Below, piece after piece: positions 8,037-15,613 of a stretch of DNA of 51,257 nucleotides. The translations under genes were made by a program, and so were the position numbers. How positions within the stretch are numbered: position 1 is the stretch's first letter; each line of letters starts with the position of its first letter. This DNA is from Actinomycetes bacterium (lineage in GTDB: Bacteria > Actinomycetota > Actinomycetes > Streptosporangiales > Streptosporangiaceae). The notes beneath the pieces are model-generated. The model saw only the letters and a list, made by a program, of their open reading frames with translations, was not told where the DNA came from and did no database searches. Location: positions 1 to 51,257 of the forward strand of contig JAJYTD010000031.1 of assembly GCA_021793235.1 (NCBI GenBank), written 5' to 3'.

Positions 8037-8051
8037 CGGACTGGCAGTCCG
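8037..8051. promoter_or_regulatory. Predicted operator A of the TetR at 8096
   Basis: CGGACT-GGC-AGTCCG is a perfect inverted repeat with a 3-bp centre. It lies 22 bp upstream of the SnoaL-like start and 25 bp (centre to centre) from operator B, which has the same layout. Confidence 0.68.
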
Positions 8052-8060
8052 GATAAGGAT

Positions 8061-8077
8061 ACGGACCGACGGTCCGT
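8061..8077. promoter_or_regulatory. Predicted operator B of the TetR at 8096
   Basis: ACGGACC-GAC-GGTCCGT is a perfect inverted repeat sharing CGGAC-n5-GTCCG with operator A. It sits 19 bp before the tetR ATG, in the position expected for autorepression. Confidence 0.72.
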
Positions 8078-8095
8078 TTTTCAAGGGTGGAGTGG

Positions 8096-8689
8096 ATGGC
8101 CAAACGTACTGAGCGCTCCGACGCCGTCCGTAACCGGTTGGCCGTGCTGGCCGCCGCGGACAGGCTCTTCGCCGAGTCACCCCACGGAGCCGCCGTGTCG
8201 ATGGACGAGATCGCAGAGGCGGCCGGCGTCGGCAAGGGAACCCTGTTCCGCCGTTTCGGCGACCGAGCGGGTCTGGTGCGCGCTGTCTTCGAGGCCCGGA
8301 CCGAGTGGCTTCGCGATGCGGTCGCCTCCGGTCCCGATCCCCTGGGCCCCAAGACACCGCCCCGGCAGCGGATCGTGGCCATAATGCAGGCCATCGTGCG
8401 GGTCAAACTCGACAACGGCCGCCTGGCGCGTGCGCTGGAGGACGCCCCGGCCGGGCGCGCCGACGGCACGCTCTTCGAGTCCGAGCCCTACCGCTGGATC
8501 CACGGGGTGCTCGTCGACGCCATCGGCCGGGCCTCACCCCGGCTCAATGCCGCCTGGGCGGCGCACGCCCTGCTCGCCACGGCGAGGGCGGACCTCCTGG
8601 ACCATCTCACAAGCGTCGACGGGATGACGGACGAGCAGCTGCTGGAGAATGTGCGGATCCTCGCCGAGCTGGTCCTGGACGAGGGCTGA
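8096..8689 (+). CDS. TetR-family transcriptional repressor
   Basis: The protein has 197 residues. The HTH lies at about 35-60 (VSMDEIAEAAGVGKGTLFRRFG) and is followed by a helical ligand domain of TetR type (GLVRAVFEARTEWL.., LARALEDAP). ATG 8096 has AAGGG 8 nt upstream; a GTG at 8087 is an alternative giving three more residues. It is divergent from the SnoaL/NmrA operon with two matched palindromes in the 80-bp gap, so it very likely represses that operon and itself. The inducer is unknown. Confidence 0.88.
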   Translation: MAKRTERSDAVRNRLAVLAAADRLFAESPHGAAVSMDEIAEAAGVGKGTLFRRFGDRAGLVRAVFEARTEWLRDAVASGPDPLGPKTPPRQRIVAIMQAIVRVKLDNGRLARALEDAPAGRADGTLFESEPYRWIHGVLVDAIGRASPRLNAAWAAHALLATARADLLDHLTSVDGMTDEQLLENVRILAELVLDEG

Positions 8690-8743
8690 TGCCACCGCCC
8701 GGGAGCGTGGAGCCGCCCCTGGGCCACCCTCCTGGCGGCCGGG

Positions 8744-9256
8744 TCAGCTGCGTCCGTGGCGCCAGTCGGGGAACGGGGCGGTGTCGGCGACGGCGACGTT
8801 GATCCTGGCCAGGGAGCGGCTGAAAGCCGCAGCCAGGTCGACCAGCATCCGTTCGAAGCCGGCGTGGTCGGCCCACTCCACGGGCGGGGCTGCTGCGGGA
8901 CCGTCCTCCCCGAGGAGTGCGCAGGTGAGCCGCAGCCGCCCGTTCCGGGGGAGAATGCGGACCTGACGGCGGGTCGAGGGCGCGTAGAAGCCGATCTCAC
9001 ACGGCTGCGACGCGCGGACGGCGTCGAGGGTCTCGGGGAAGTCCTCCATGACGGTGGAGAGGTCGTAGTCGACGTCGACGTTCCAGGCCAGGCCGAACCC
9101 GTCGACCCGGAACACGCAGTCGGATTCGGCCAGGACCGCGCAGGCCAGCATGGCCGTCCGCGGGTATTCCCCGCCCCATTCCCACTCCTCCAGCAGTCCG
9201 GCCTCGTGGTCGCTGAGGTCGGCCCCGGTCGCTTCGGTCAGCGTCATCGAGAACAT
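8744..9256 (-). CDS. Conserved hypothetical protein
   Basis: The protein has 170 residues, is acidic and has no signal peptide or membrane segment. I do not recognise a family. Regular alternation (FRVDGFGLAWNVDVDYDL, EIGFYAPSTRRQVRILP) suggests an alpha/beta cytosolic fold. The frame remains open about 30 codons upstream of ATG 9256 without a start and reads naturally there (RRSAPALWRGANGEDYGH). The gene could therefore have lost its original 5' end, or the start codon may have been altered. ATG 9247 is a second possible start. Neighbours give no functional hint. Confidence 0.6.
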   Translation of the reverse strand: MFSMTLTEATGADLSDHEAGLLEEWEWGGEYPRTAMLACAVLAESDCVFRVDGFGLAWNVDVDYDLSTVMEDFPETLDAVRASQPCEIGFYAPSTRRQVRILPRNGRLRLTCALLGEDGPAAAPPVEWADHAGFERMLVDLAAAFSRSLARINVAVADTAPFPDWRHGRS

Positions 9257-9510
9257 ATGGCCGTAGTCTTCCCCGTTCGCCCCCCGCCAAAGGGCCGGGG
9301 CAGAACGCCGGAGCGCCGTGATCGGCCGGACCGCGGTCGATGTCCTCGACGCGCAGCTCCGCGCCGACGATTTCGCCTGCCTGGCCGACGACGGCCGCTG
9401 ACGCCTCCGCGGCCGCTTCTTTGGCGGCCGGGCAGAATGTGCCGGGACCGGCCGGCGCAGGGGGCTGTTGCACGCCGACCGGTCTCGCGCCTACCGACCC
9501 GGTCGCGGAA

Positions 9511-10371
9511 TCACCCTGGGGCCGCCAACGGCGTCACCGACGCCTTCTCCAGAATGACCCGGTGCCGACCGGCGTAGACGTTCATCGATGTGCCGCGGAG
9601 GAACCCCACGAGGGTGAGGCCGGAGTCGGCCGCCAGGTCGACGGCCAGCGACGACGGTGCCGAAACCGCCGCCAGTACGGGGATGCCCGCCATCAGCGCC
9701 TTCTGCGCCAGCTCAAAGGAGGCGCGCCCCGAGACCATCAGCGCGGTCTCGCGCAGCGGCAGCCGGTCCTGGCGCACCGCCCACCCGATCAGCTTGTCGA
9801 CGGCGTTGTGCCGGCCGACGTCCTCGCGCACCGCGAGCAGGTCCCCTTCGGTGGTGAACAGCCCCGCCGCGTGCAGCCCCCCGGTGCGGTCGAACACCCG
9901 CTGGGCCTCCCGCAGCCGGTCGGGCATCCGGCTCAGCTGCGCGACCGTGAACCGTGCGGGATCCTCCGCGACCGACCAGGAGGCGACCGTGGCCACCGCC
10001 TCCAGACTGGCCTTCCCGCACAGTCCGCACGAGGACGTGGTGTAGAAGTTGCGCTCCAGCGTCATGTCCGGGAGCGGCACCCCCGGCGCCAGGGTTACGT
10101 CGAGCACGTTGTAGGTGTTGGAGCCGTCCTCGGTGGCGCCGGCGCAGTAGCGGATGGCCGCTATGTCGCCGGCGCCCGTGGCCACGCCCTCGCTCACCAG
10201 GAACCCGGCGGCCAGGTCGAAGTCGTGGCCGGGCGTGCGCATGGTCACGGTGAGGGGGCCGCCGTTGAGCCGGATCTCCAGCGGCTCCTCCGCGACCAGG
10301 GTGTCGACGCGGTCGTTGACCGCCTCGCCCCGGATGCGGAGCACTTTTCCGCGGACCGTGACACGTCCCAT
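9511..10371 (-). CDS. fdhD: Formate dehydrogenase accessory sulfurtransferase FdhD
   Basis: The 286-residue product is needed to activate formate dehydrogenase: it passes sulfur from a cysteine desulfurase (IscS in E. coli) to the Mo/W-bisPGD cofactor. The diagnostic CxxC is in SSCGLCGK with Cys115 and Cys118. [31 protein letters not shown] and [14 protein letters not shown] are family motifs. It lies 92 bp after the iron-sulfur subunit gene on the same strand, so it is likely the last gene of the formate dehydrogenase operon. The length is normal. An ATG start is used. Confidence 0.95.
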   Translation of the reverse strand: MGRVTVRGKVLRIRGEAVNDRVDTLVAEEPLEIRLNGGPLTVTMRTPGHDFDLAAGFLVSEGVATGAGDIAAIRYCAGATEDGSNTYNVLDVTLAPGVPLPDMTLERNFYTTSSCGLCGKASLEAVATVASWSVAEDPARFTVAQLSRMPDRLREAQRVFDRTGGLHAAGLFTTEGDLLAVREDVGRHNAVDKLIGWAVRQDRLPLRETALMVSGRASFELAQKALMAGIPVLAAVSAPSSLAVDLAADSGLTLVGFLRGTSMNVYAGRHRVILEKASVTPLAAPG

Positions 10372-10463
10372 GAGCCCCTCTGCCTTTCCGGCGCCGTGCG
10401 CCCGTGACCTTCGGGTCCACCGGGGAGATCTTCCCCGGATCGTGCCTGTTCAGTCGTTTCTGC

Positions 10464-11408
10464 TCAGTCGCGCCTGCGCTGCTGTACGTGCTGGAAGCCG
10501 AACCTGCCCTTGATGCACAGGTTTCCGTGCGTCACCGGGTTGTCGTGCGGCGACGTCACCTTGACGATCTCGTTGTCCTGAACGTGCAGTGTCACGTTGC
10601 AGCCGACACCGCAGTAGGTGCACACGGTGGTGGTCTGGGTCTGGCGTTCCTCGTCCCAGGTCCCTTCGGCGCGCATGTCGAATTCGGTGGCAAAGGACAG
10701 CGCGCCGGTGGGGCACACCTCGATGCAGTTGCCGCAGTACACGCACGCCGAGTCCGGCAGCGCCACATCGTGCTCGGTGGAGACCCGGGCGTCGAAGCCG
10801 CGCCCGGCGATCCCGATGGCGAAGGAGTTCTGCCACTGCTCCCCGCAGGCGTCCACGCACTTGTAGCACATGATGCACTTGCCGTAGTCGCGCACGTAGA
10901 GGTCGTTGTCGACCTTGGCCGGCTGCTCCACCGTGGCCGCGACCGAGCCGTCGCCGACCTCGTGGGTCCCTGCGTGGCGGGCGTCGCGCTCGCCCAGCGG
11001 GGCGGGGTCGGCGCGCGGACCGAACCGGTCGGGCCGGGCGCCGTAGCGCTCGTTCCACTCGTCGACCTTGGGCGTGGTGGACAGGTCCACCGAGGACCCG
11101 AGGAGTTCCAGCACCATCTTGCGGCTGTGGCGCACGCGCTCGGAGTCGGTGGCGACCGCCATGCCCTCCTCGACCGCGCGCGAGCACGCCGGGGCCAGGG
11201 TGCGGGCGCCCTCGACCTCCACGACGCACACGCGGCAGGCGTTCCTGGGCGCCAGGGTGTCGCCGTAGCACAGGGTGGGCACGTCGGTGCCCATCGCCTC
11301 GCAGGCCTCCATGATGGTGGAGCCTTCGGGGACGCGGACCTCGCGTCCGTCGATGGTGACGTCGACCAGCCGCCGCGGCGGGGCCAGGGTTACCGGGGTA
11401 GTGGTCAC
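10464..11408 (-). CDS. Formate dehydrogenase iron-sulfur subunit carrying the alpha-subunit [4Fe-4S] domain
   Basis: The protein has 314 residues. Domain order: a [2Fe-2S] ferredoxin domain with Cys47, 58, 61 and 75; a linker lacking the HxxxCxxC-type His-ligated cluster of NuoG; two [4Fe-4S] clusters from CIMCYKC..C (178, 181, 184, 188) and CVYCGNC..C (222, 225, 228, 232); then CTYCGVGC (263, 266, 270) with Cys298 in LCIKGRFGF. The last block is normally the first domain of the molybdopterin subunit (FdhA/FdsA), here separated from it. The gene starts at GTG 11408, overlapping the stop of the diaphorase subunit (GTGA). Electrons from formate would flow Mo cofactor to these clusters to FMN/NAD. 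Confidence 0.88.
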   Translation of the reverse strand: MTTTPVTLAPPRRLVDVTIDGREVRVPEGSTIMEACEAMGTDVPTLCYGDTLAPRNACRVCVVEVEGARTLAPACSRAVEEGMAVATDSERVRHSRKMVLELLGSSVDLSTTPKVDEWNERYGARPDRFGPRADPAPLGERDARHAGTHEVGDGSVAATVEQPAKVDNDLYVRDYGKCIMCYKCVDACGEQWQNSFAIGIAGRGFDARVSTEHDVALPDSACVYCGNCIEVCPTGALSFATEFDMRAEGTWDEERQTQTTTVCTYCGVGCNVTLHVQDNEIVKVTSPHDNPVTHGNLCIKGRFGFQHVQQRRRD

Positions 11409-13348
11409 CGGACCTCCTTCAACGTTTCCTTTTCGGCGCCGAAGACGCCCAGCCGGTCGATGGCCGATTCAACGGCGTTCCAGGCGGTCTGGCCCAGCCC
11501 GCAGATCGAGGCGTCGCGCATCGCCGCCCCGACTTCGCGCAGCAGGGCCAGGTCGGTGCGGCGCGGGCCGGAGCCCAGCTGGAGCCGGCGCAGCGCCTCC
11601 TCCTGGCGCACGGTGCCCACGCGGCAGGGGACGCACTGCCCGCACGACTCGTCGCGGAAGAAGGCCGCGATGCGCACCAGGATCGCTGCCAGGTCGACGC
11701 TGTCGTCGAGCACCAGCACCACGCCCGAACCCAAGGTGGCGCCCGCGTCGCGGGCGCCCTCGAAGGTGAGCGGGATGTCGAGTTCATCGCCGCGCACGAA
11801 CCCGCCCGCGGCGCCGCCGAGCAGCACGGCGCGCGGTTGCCGGGGCGTGTCGCCGGTTCCCGCGCCCCCGGCCAGCTCCAGCAGTTCGCGCAGGGTCGCC
11901 CCGAAGGGCACCTCATAGACCCCGGGGCGGCGCACCGAGCCCGAGACGCAGAACAGTTTGGGCCCGGTCGAGCTCCCCGTGCCGATGCGGGCGTAGGCGG
12001 GGCCGCCCATGAGCATGATCGGCAGCACGTTCACCAGCGTCTCGACGTTGTTGACCGCCGTCGGCTGGTCGAAGAGCCCGCGCTCCACCGGAAACGGCGG
12101 CTTGGTGCGCGGCTCGCCGCGCAGCCCCTCGATCGAGTTGAAGATCGCGGTCTCCTCGCCGCAGATGTAGGCGCCGGCGCCGCGCCGGATCTCGATGTCG
12201 AAGTCGAAGCCCGAGCCGAGGATGTCGGTGCCGAGCAGGCCGCGCGCACGCGCGCGGGCGATCGCGTTCTCCAGCCGGGACAGCGCCCGCGGGTACTCGC
12301 CGCGGATGTAGAGGTAGCCGGTGGTGGCGCCGTTGGCGTATCCGGCGATGGTCATCGCCTCGATCACCGAGAACGGGTCGCCCTCCATCAGCACCCGGTC
12401 CTTGAACGTGCCGGGTTCGCTCTCGTCGGCGTTGCAGACGAGGTAACGGGGGGTCTCGGGGCGGCGGGCGGTGCCCTCCCACTTGCGGCCGGTCGGGAAC
12501 GCGGCGCCGCCCCGGCCGACGAGCCCGGAGTCGCTCACCTCCCGGATCACCCCGCTCGGGCCCAGGCGCAGGGCTTCGCGCAGGGCGGCGTAGCCGCCGT
12601 GGGCGCGGTAGTCGTCGAGGCTCTGGGGGTCGACGGTGCCGATGCGGCGCAGCAGGACCAGGCCGGGGTCGCCGGCCTGGGGCACCGCCGCCGCCTCGGG
12701 AGGCTCCGGTGCGGATCCGGGCAGGGGAGCGGGGGAGAAAGTGGTGGCCGGGCGGTGGCCGTTGGGCGACCCCTCGGCGGCGGGGGAGGGCATCAGGGCC
12801 TCGGCGGTGGCGGGGGCGGCCACGGCGTAGGCGGGCGGATCCCCGGCCTCGATGGCCAGGGCGGCCGGTGCGCGCTCGCACATCCCCAGGCAGGGGCTCT
12901 CGTGCCAGGTGAGGTCCTGCCTCTCGGTTCCGGGCGCCCCGAGGCGCTCGGTGAGGTCGGCGCACAGGCGGTCGGATCCGCGGGCTGCGCACGCGATGTC
13001 GGTGCAGACGTGCACGACGCGGCGGGGGCGCTGGTGCAGGGCGAACATGGCGTAGAAGGACGCGACGCCGTAGGCCTCGGCAGGGGGGACGGTCAGCCGA
13101 CGGCAGATGTAGTCCAGCGCGGCCTGGCTGATCCAGCCGATGCGGTCGTTGACGGCGTGCAGGGCCGGCAGGAGGAGGTCGCGCCGCCCGCGGGCGGCGT
13201 GGCCGCCCGCGGCGAAGCGCAGGTCTGCGGACTGGCGTTCGCCGCCGTCCCAGCCCGATTCCGGCGGGCCGAGGACGGTGTCCACGGCGGCTTTCTCAGC
13301 GTCGGTCGGCACAGCATCCAGGAAGTGCAGGTCCACGTCCCCGGTCAC
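11405..13348 (-). CDS. NuoE-NuoF fusion, diaphorase subunit of NAD-dependent formate dehydrogenase
   Basis: The protein has 647 residues. The N-terminal ~165 are NuoE/FdsG-like with a thioredoxin-fold [2Fe-2S] site (CTDIAC ... CLGMC). A Pro/Ala-rich linker of about 60 residues follows. The rest is NuoF/FdsB-like with the NADH/FMN motifs GRGGAAFPTGRKW, CNADESEPGTFKDR and GAGAYICGEETA, and a C-terminal [4Fe-4S] SCGQCVPCRVG ... ICGLGQ. It transfers electrons to NAD+. The start is a GTG at 13348 with a weak ribosome site. The preceding 205 bp carry a GntR-type site and a strong hairpin, so it heads its own transcript with the Fe-S subunit and fdhD. Confidence 0.9.
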   Translation of the reverse strand: MTGDVDLHFLDAVPTDAEKAAVDTVLGPPESGWDGGERQSADLRFAAGGHAARGRRDLLLPALHAVNDRIGWISQAALDYICRRLTVPPAEAYGVASFYAMFALHQRPRRVVHVCTDIACAARGSDRLCADLTERLGAPGTERQDLTWHESPCLGMCERAPAALAIEAGDPPAYAVAAPATAEALMPSPAAEGSPNGHRPATTFSPAPLPGSAPEPPEAAAVPQAGDPGLVLLRRIGTVDPQSLDDYRAHGGYAALREALRLGPSGVIREVSDSGLVGRGGAAFPTGRKWEGTARRPETPRYLVCNADESEPGTFKDRVLMEGDPFSVIEAMTIAGYANGATTGYLYIRGEYPRALSRLENAIARARARGLLGTDILGSGFDFDIEIRRGAGAYICGEETAIFNSIEGLRGEPRTKPPFPVERGLFDQPTAVNNVETLVNVLPIMLMGGPAYARIGTGSSTGPKLFCVSGSVRRPGVYEVPFGATLRELLELAGGAGTGDTPRQPRAVLLGGAAGGFVRGDELDIPLTFEGARDAGATLGSGVVLVLDDSVDLAAILVRIAAFFRDESCGQCVPCRVGTVRQEEALRRLQLGSGPRRTDLALLREVGAAMRDASICGLGQTAWNAVESAIDRLGVFGAEKETLKEVR

Positions 13349-13379
13349 CTCGAATCCGTGTAAGCCACATCACAGGACT

Positions 13380-13389
13380 TTGTATACGG
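13380..13389. promoter_or_regulatory. GntR-type operator upstream of the diaphorase operon
   Basis: TTGTATACGG matches YTGTMTACRK, the motif also found at 15555, 16686 and 16844. A second half-site, CTACAGTATGC, follows at 13391-13401. It lies about 32 bp upstream of the GTG at 13348, overlapping the expected promoter. Confidence 0.6.
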
Positions 13390-13440
13390 GCTACAGTATG
13401 CTTTGGCGTGGATGTCGGCAAGCCCCCTCTTTCACATGGT

Positions 13441-13465
13441 TTCCAGCGGGGGCTCGCAGCTGGAA
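13441..13465. terminator. Inverted repeat between fdhA and the diaphorase operon
   Basis: TTCCAGC (13441-13447) and GCTGGAA (13459-13465) can form a 7-bp stem with an 11-nt loop, downstream of the larger hairpin at 13484. It may contribute to termination of the fdhA transcript. Confidence 0.35.
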
Positions 13466-13483
13466 CCGGGGGGTCGGCATGCA

Positions 13484-13511
13484 CGCGGGGCAGTGCCGCC
13501 ACTGCCCCGCG
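13484..13511. terminator. Probable U-less intrinsic terminator after fdhA
   Basis: CGCGGGGCAGTG (13484-13495), loop CCGC, CACTGCCCCGCG (13500-13511) is a perfect 12-bp GC-rich stem 42 bp past the fdhA stop on the minus strand. There is no T-run, which is common for actinobacterial terminators. It separates fdhA from the diaphorase operon. Confidence 0.6.
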
Positions 13512-13553
13512 CACAGGCCGGTGCGTGCTGGATACCGGGGATACCCGGGCCGC

Positions 13554-15512
13554 CTATGCCGATGCGGGAACGGGCGGCTGCTCCGCGGCCCCGGCCGCCT
13601 GGGCGACCTTGTCGATGCGCACCGCTGCGGCCTTGTACTCGGCCGTCCCGGCGATCGGGTCGGTCGCGTCGATGGTGAGCAGCTGCGTGTCGACCTGGTC
13701 GGGGAAGTGGAAGGTCATGAACACCAGGCCGGCGCGCATGGCCGGGGTGACCGCCACCGGGACCAGGACCGATCCGCGGCGCGAGGACACCCGGACCGTC
13801 TCGCCGTCGGCCAGGCCGAGCCGCTCGGCGTCCTCGGGCGAGATGTCCAGCGTCTCGCCCCGCCGCAGGGGAGAGGAGAACCCGCTGGACTGCACACCGG
13901 TGTTGTAGTCGTCCAGCCGGCGCCCGGTGGTGAGGCGGAAGGGGTAGTCGTCGTCGAGCAGGTCCACCGGCGGCGAGTGGCCCACCAGGCCGAACGGCGC
14001 GGGCTCGCCCCGCTCGGCGGGGTCGGCCGACCACAGCCGCCCGTGCAGGTAGCCCGGCTCCAGGCTGTCCTCGGAGTAGCACGGCCACTGGATGCCCTGG
14101 TGCTCCTCCAGCCGGGTATAGCTCATGCCCCGGTGGATGGGGGACAGGGCGCGCAGCTCGTCCCAGACCTCCTCGGCCGTGGGGTGCTTCCAGGGGTGGC
14201 CCATCCGCTCGGCGATGTCGCAGAGGATGGCGATGTCGTCGCGGGCGCCGGGCGGCGGGTCCAGCGCCTTGCGCACGAGCTGGACGCGGCGCTCGCTGTT
14301 GGTGAAGGTCCCGTCGGATTCGCACCAGGATGCGCTGGCCGGCAGCACGATGTCGGCGAGCTGGGCCGTGCGGGTCAGGAACAGGTCCTGGACCACCAGG
14401 TGGTCCAGCGTGGCCAGGCGCCTGACGGTTTTGGTCGTCTCCGGCTCCGACTGCACGGGGTTCTCCCCGATGACGTAGAGCGCCTTCAGCTCGCCCTCGT
14501 CCATCGCCTCGAACATCTGGGTGAGCGTCCGGCCGCGGTTCGGCTGGAGCGTGGTGTTCCAGGCCTTCTCGAACCGGGAGCGGATATCGGGGTCCAGGAT
14601 GTCCTGGAACCCGACCAGGCGGTCGGGGATGGCGCCCATGTCGCCGCCGCCCTGGACGTTGTTCTGTCCGCGCAGCGGCTGCAGCCCCGACCCGTAGCGG
14701 CCCACGTGCCCGGTCAGCAGGGAGAGGTTGATCAGCGCCCGCACGTTGTCGGTGGCGTTGTGGTGCTCGGTGACGCCCAGCGTCCAGCTCAGCTGCGCGC
14801 GCTCGGCCAGGGCGTAGGCGTGGGCCAGTTCGCGGATCGCCTCGGCCGGGACGCCGGTCTCGGCCTCGGCGGCGGCCAGGGTCCAGGGTTCGACGAATTC
14901 GCGGTACTGCTCGAACCCGGTGGTGGCCCGCTTGATGAACGTGTCGTTGGTCAGCCCGGCGTGGATGATTTCGCGGCCGATGGCGTGGGCCAGCGGGATA
15001 TCGGTGCCGACGTTGAGGCCGAGCCAGCGGTCGGCCCACTGTGCCGAGGAGGTGCGGCGCGGGTCCACGACGAACAGGCGGGCGCCGCGGTGCACGCCCT
15101 TGAGCACGTGCTGGAAGAAGATCGGGTGGGCGAACCGGGGGTTGCCGCCCCACACCACGATCAGGTCGGTGTTCTCCACCTCTTCATAGGAGGAGGTGCC
15201 GCCGCCGGAGCCGAAGGCGGCCGAGAGCCCGGCCACGCTCGGCGCGTGGCAGGTCCGGTTGCAGGAGTCGACGTTGTGGGTGCCGATGACCACGCGGGTG
15301 AACTTCTGCGCCATGTAGTTCATCTCGTTGGTGGCCCTGGCGCAGGAGAGCATGCCGAAAGCGTTGGGTCCGTGCTGCTGGACGCTGCCGGTGAACGCGG
15401 CGGCCGCGCGGTCGAGGGCCTCCTCCCAGGAGGCCGGGCGCAGCTCGCCGCCCTCGCGGATGAGGGGGCGGGTGAGCCGTTCGTAGGGGGTACTGTGTCG
15501 GTCCGATCGCAT
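13554..15512 (-). CDS. Formate dehydrogenase molybdopterin (catalytic) subunit, without the N-terminal Fe-S domain
   Basis: The protein has 652 residues. It begins just before ERLTRPLIR, the point that normally follows the [4Fe-4S] domain, and lacks that domain's four cysteines. The catalytic site is SCNRTCHAPSVAGL, with Cys88 replacing selenocysteine as Mo ligand and His89 beside it. Bis-MGD binding segments VVWGGNPRFAHPIF, GENPVQSEPET and LPASASWCESDGTFTNSERR follow, and the C-terminal molydop-binding domain starts near RLTTGRRLDDYNTG. It would oxidise formate to CO2. ATG 15512 has GAGG 7 nt upstream. A palindromic GntR site (15552-15567) precedes it. The missing domain is supplied in trans by the product of 10464-11408. 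Confidence 0.9.
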   Translation of the reverse strand: MRSDRHSTPYERLTRPLIREGGELRPASWEEALDRAAAAFTGSVQQHGPNAFGMLSCARATNEMNYMAQKFTRVVIGTHNVDSCNRTCHAPSVAGLSAAFGSGGGTSSYEEVENTDLIVVWGGNPRFAHPIFFQHVLKGVHRGARLFVVDPRRTSSAQWADRWLGLNVGTDIPLAHAIGREIIHAGLTNDTFIKRATTGFEQYREFVEPWTLAAAEAETGVPAEAIRELAHAYALAERAQLSWTLGVTEHHNATDNVRALINLSLLTGHVGRYGSGLQPLRGQNNVQGGGDMGAIPDRLVGFQDILDPDIRSRFEKAWNTTLQPNRGRTLTQMFEAMDEGELKALYVIGENPVQSEPETTKTVRRLATLDHLVVQDLFLTRTAQLADIVLPASASWCESDGTFTNSERRVQLVRKALDPPPGARDDIAILCDIAERMGHPWKHPTAEEVWDELRALSPIHRGMSYTRLEEHQGIQWPCYSEDSLEPGYLHGRLWSADPAERGEPAPFGLVGHSPPVDLLDDDYPFRLTTGRRLDDYNTGVQSSGFSSPLRRGETLDISPEDAERLGLADGETVRVSSRRGSVLVPVAVTPAMRAGLVFMTFHFPDQVDTQLLTIDATDPIAGTAEYKAAAVRIDKVAQAAGAAEQPPVPASA

Positions 15513-15551
15513 CTGTGGCCTCGCTTGGGTCGCCGTGACCGAGGTCCGGAA

Positions 15552-15567
15552 ATACTGTCTACAGTAT
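15552..15567. promoter_or_regulatory. GntR-type operator upstream of fdhA
   Basis: ATACTGT-CT-ACAGTAT is a palindrome with 7-bp arms. It contains CTGTCTACAG (15555-15564) and lies 40 bp before the fdhA start. It is the best-formed of the four sites. Confidence 0.72.
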
Positions 15568-15613
15568 GCGGGGGCGCGGGAAGCGGCAAGGGGGAACAGG
15601 GGTGTGCGCCAGG

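Noticed and set aside
10404-13363. Long plus-strand frames opposite the formate dehydrogenase Fe-S and diaphorase genes
   Set aside because: They are antisense shadows. The minus-strand products have all expected cysteine motifs.
10464-15512. Split formate dehydrogenase alpha subunit explained as a frameshift or sequencing error
   Set aside because: The two parts are in separate genes, in reversed order and separated by the diaphorase gene and a terminator, each with its own start and stop. No single-base change could rejoin them.
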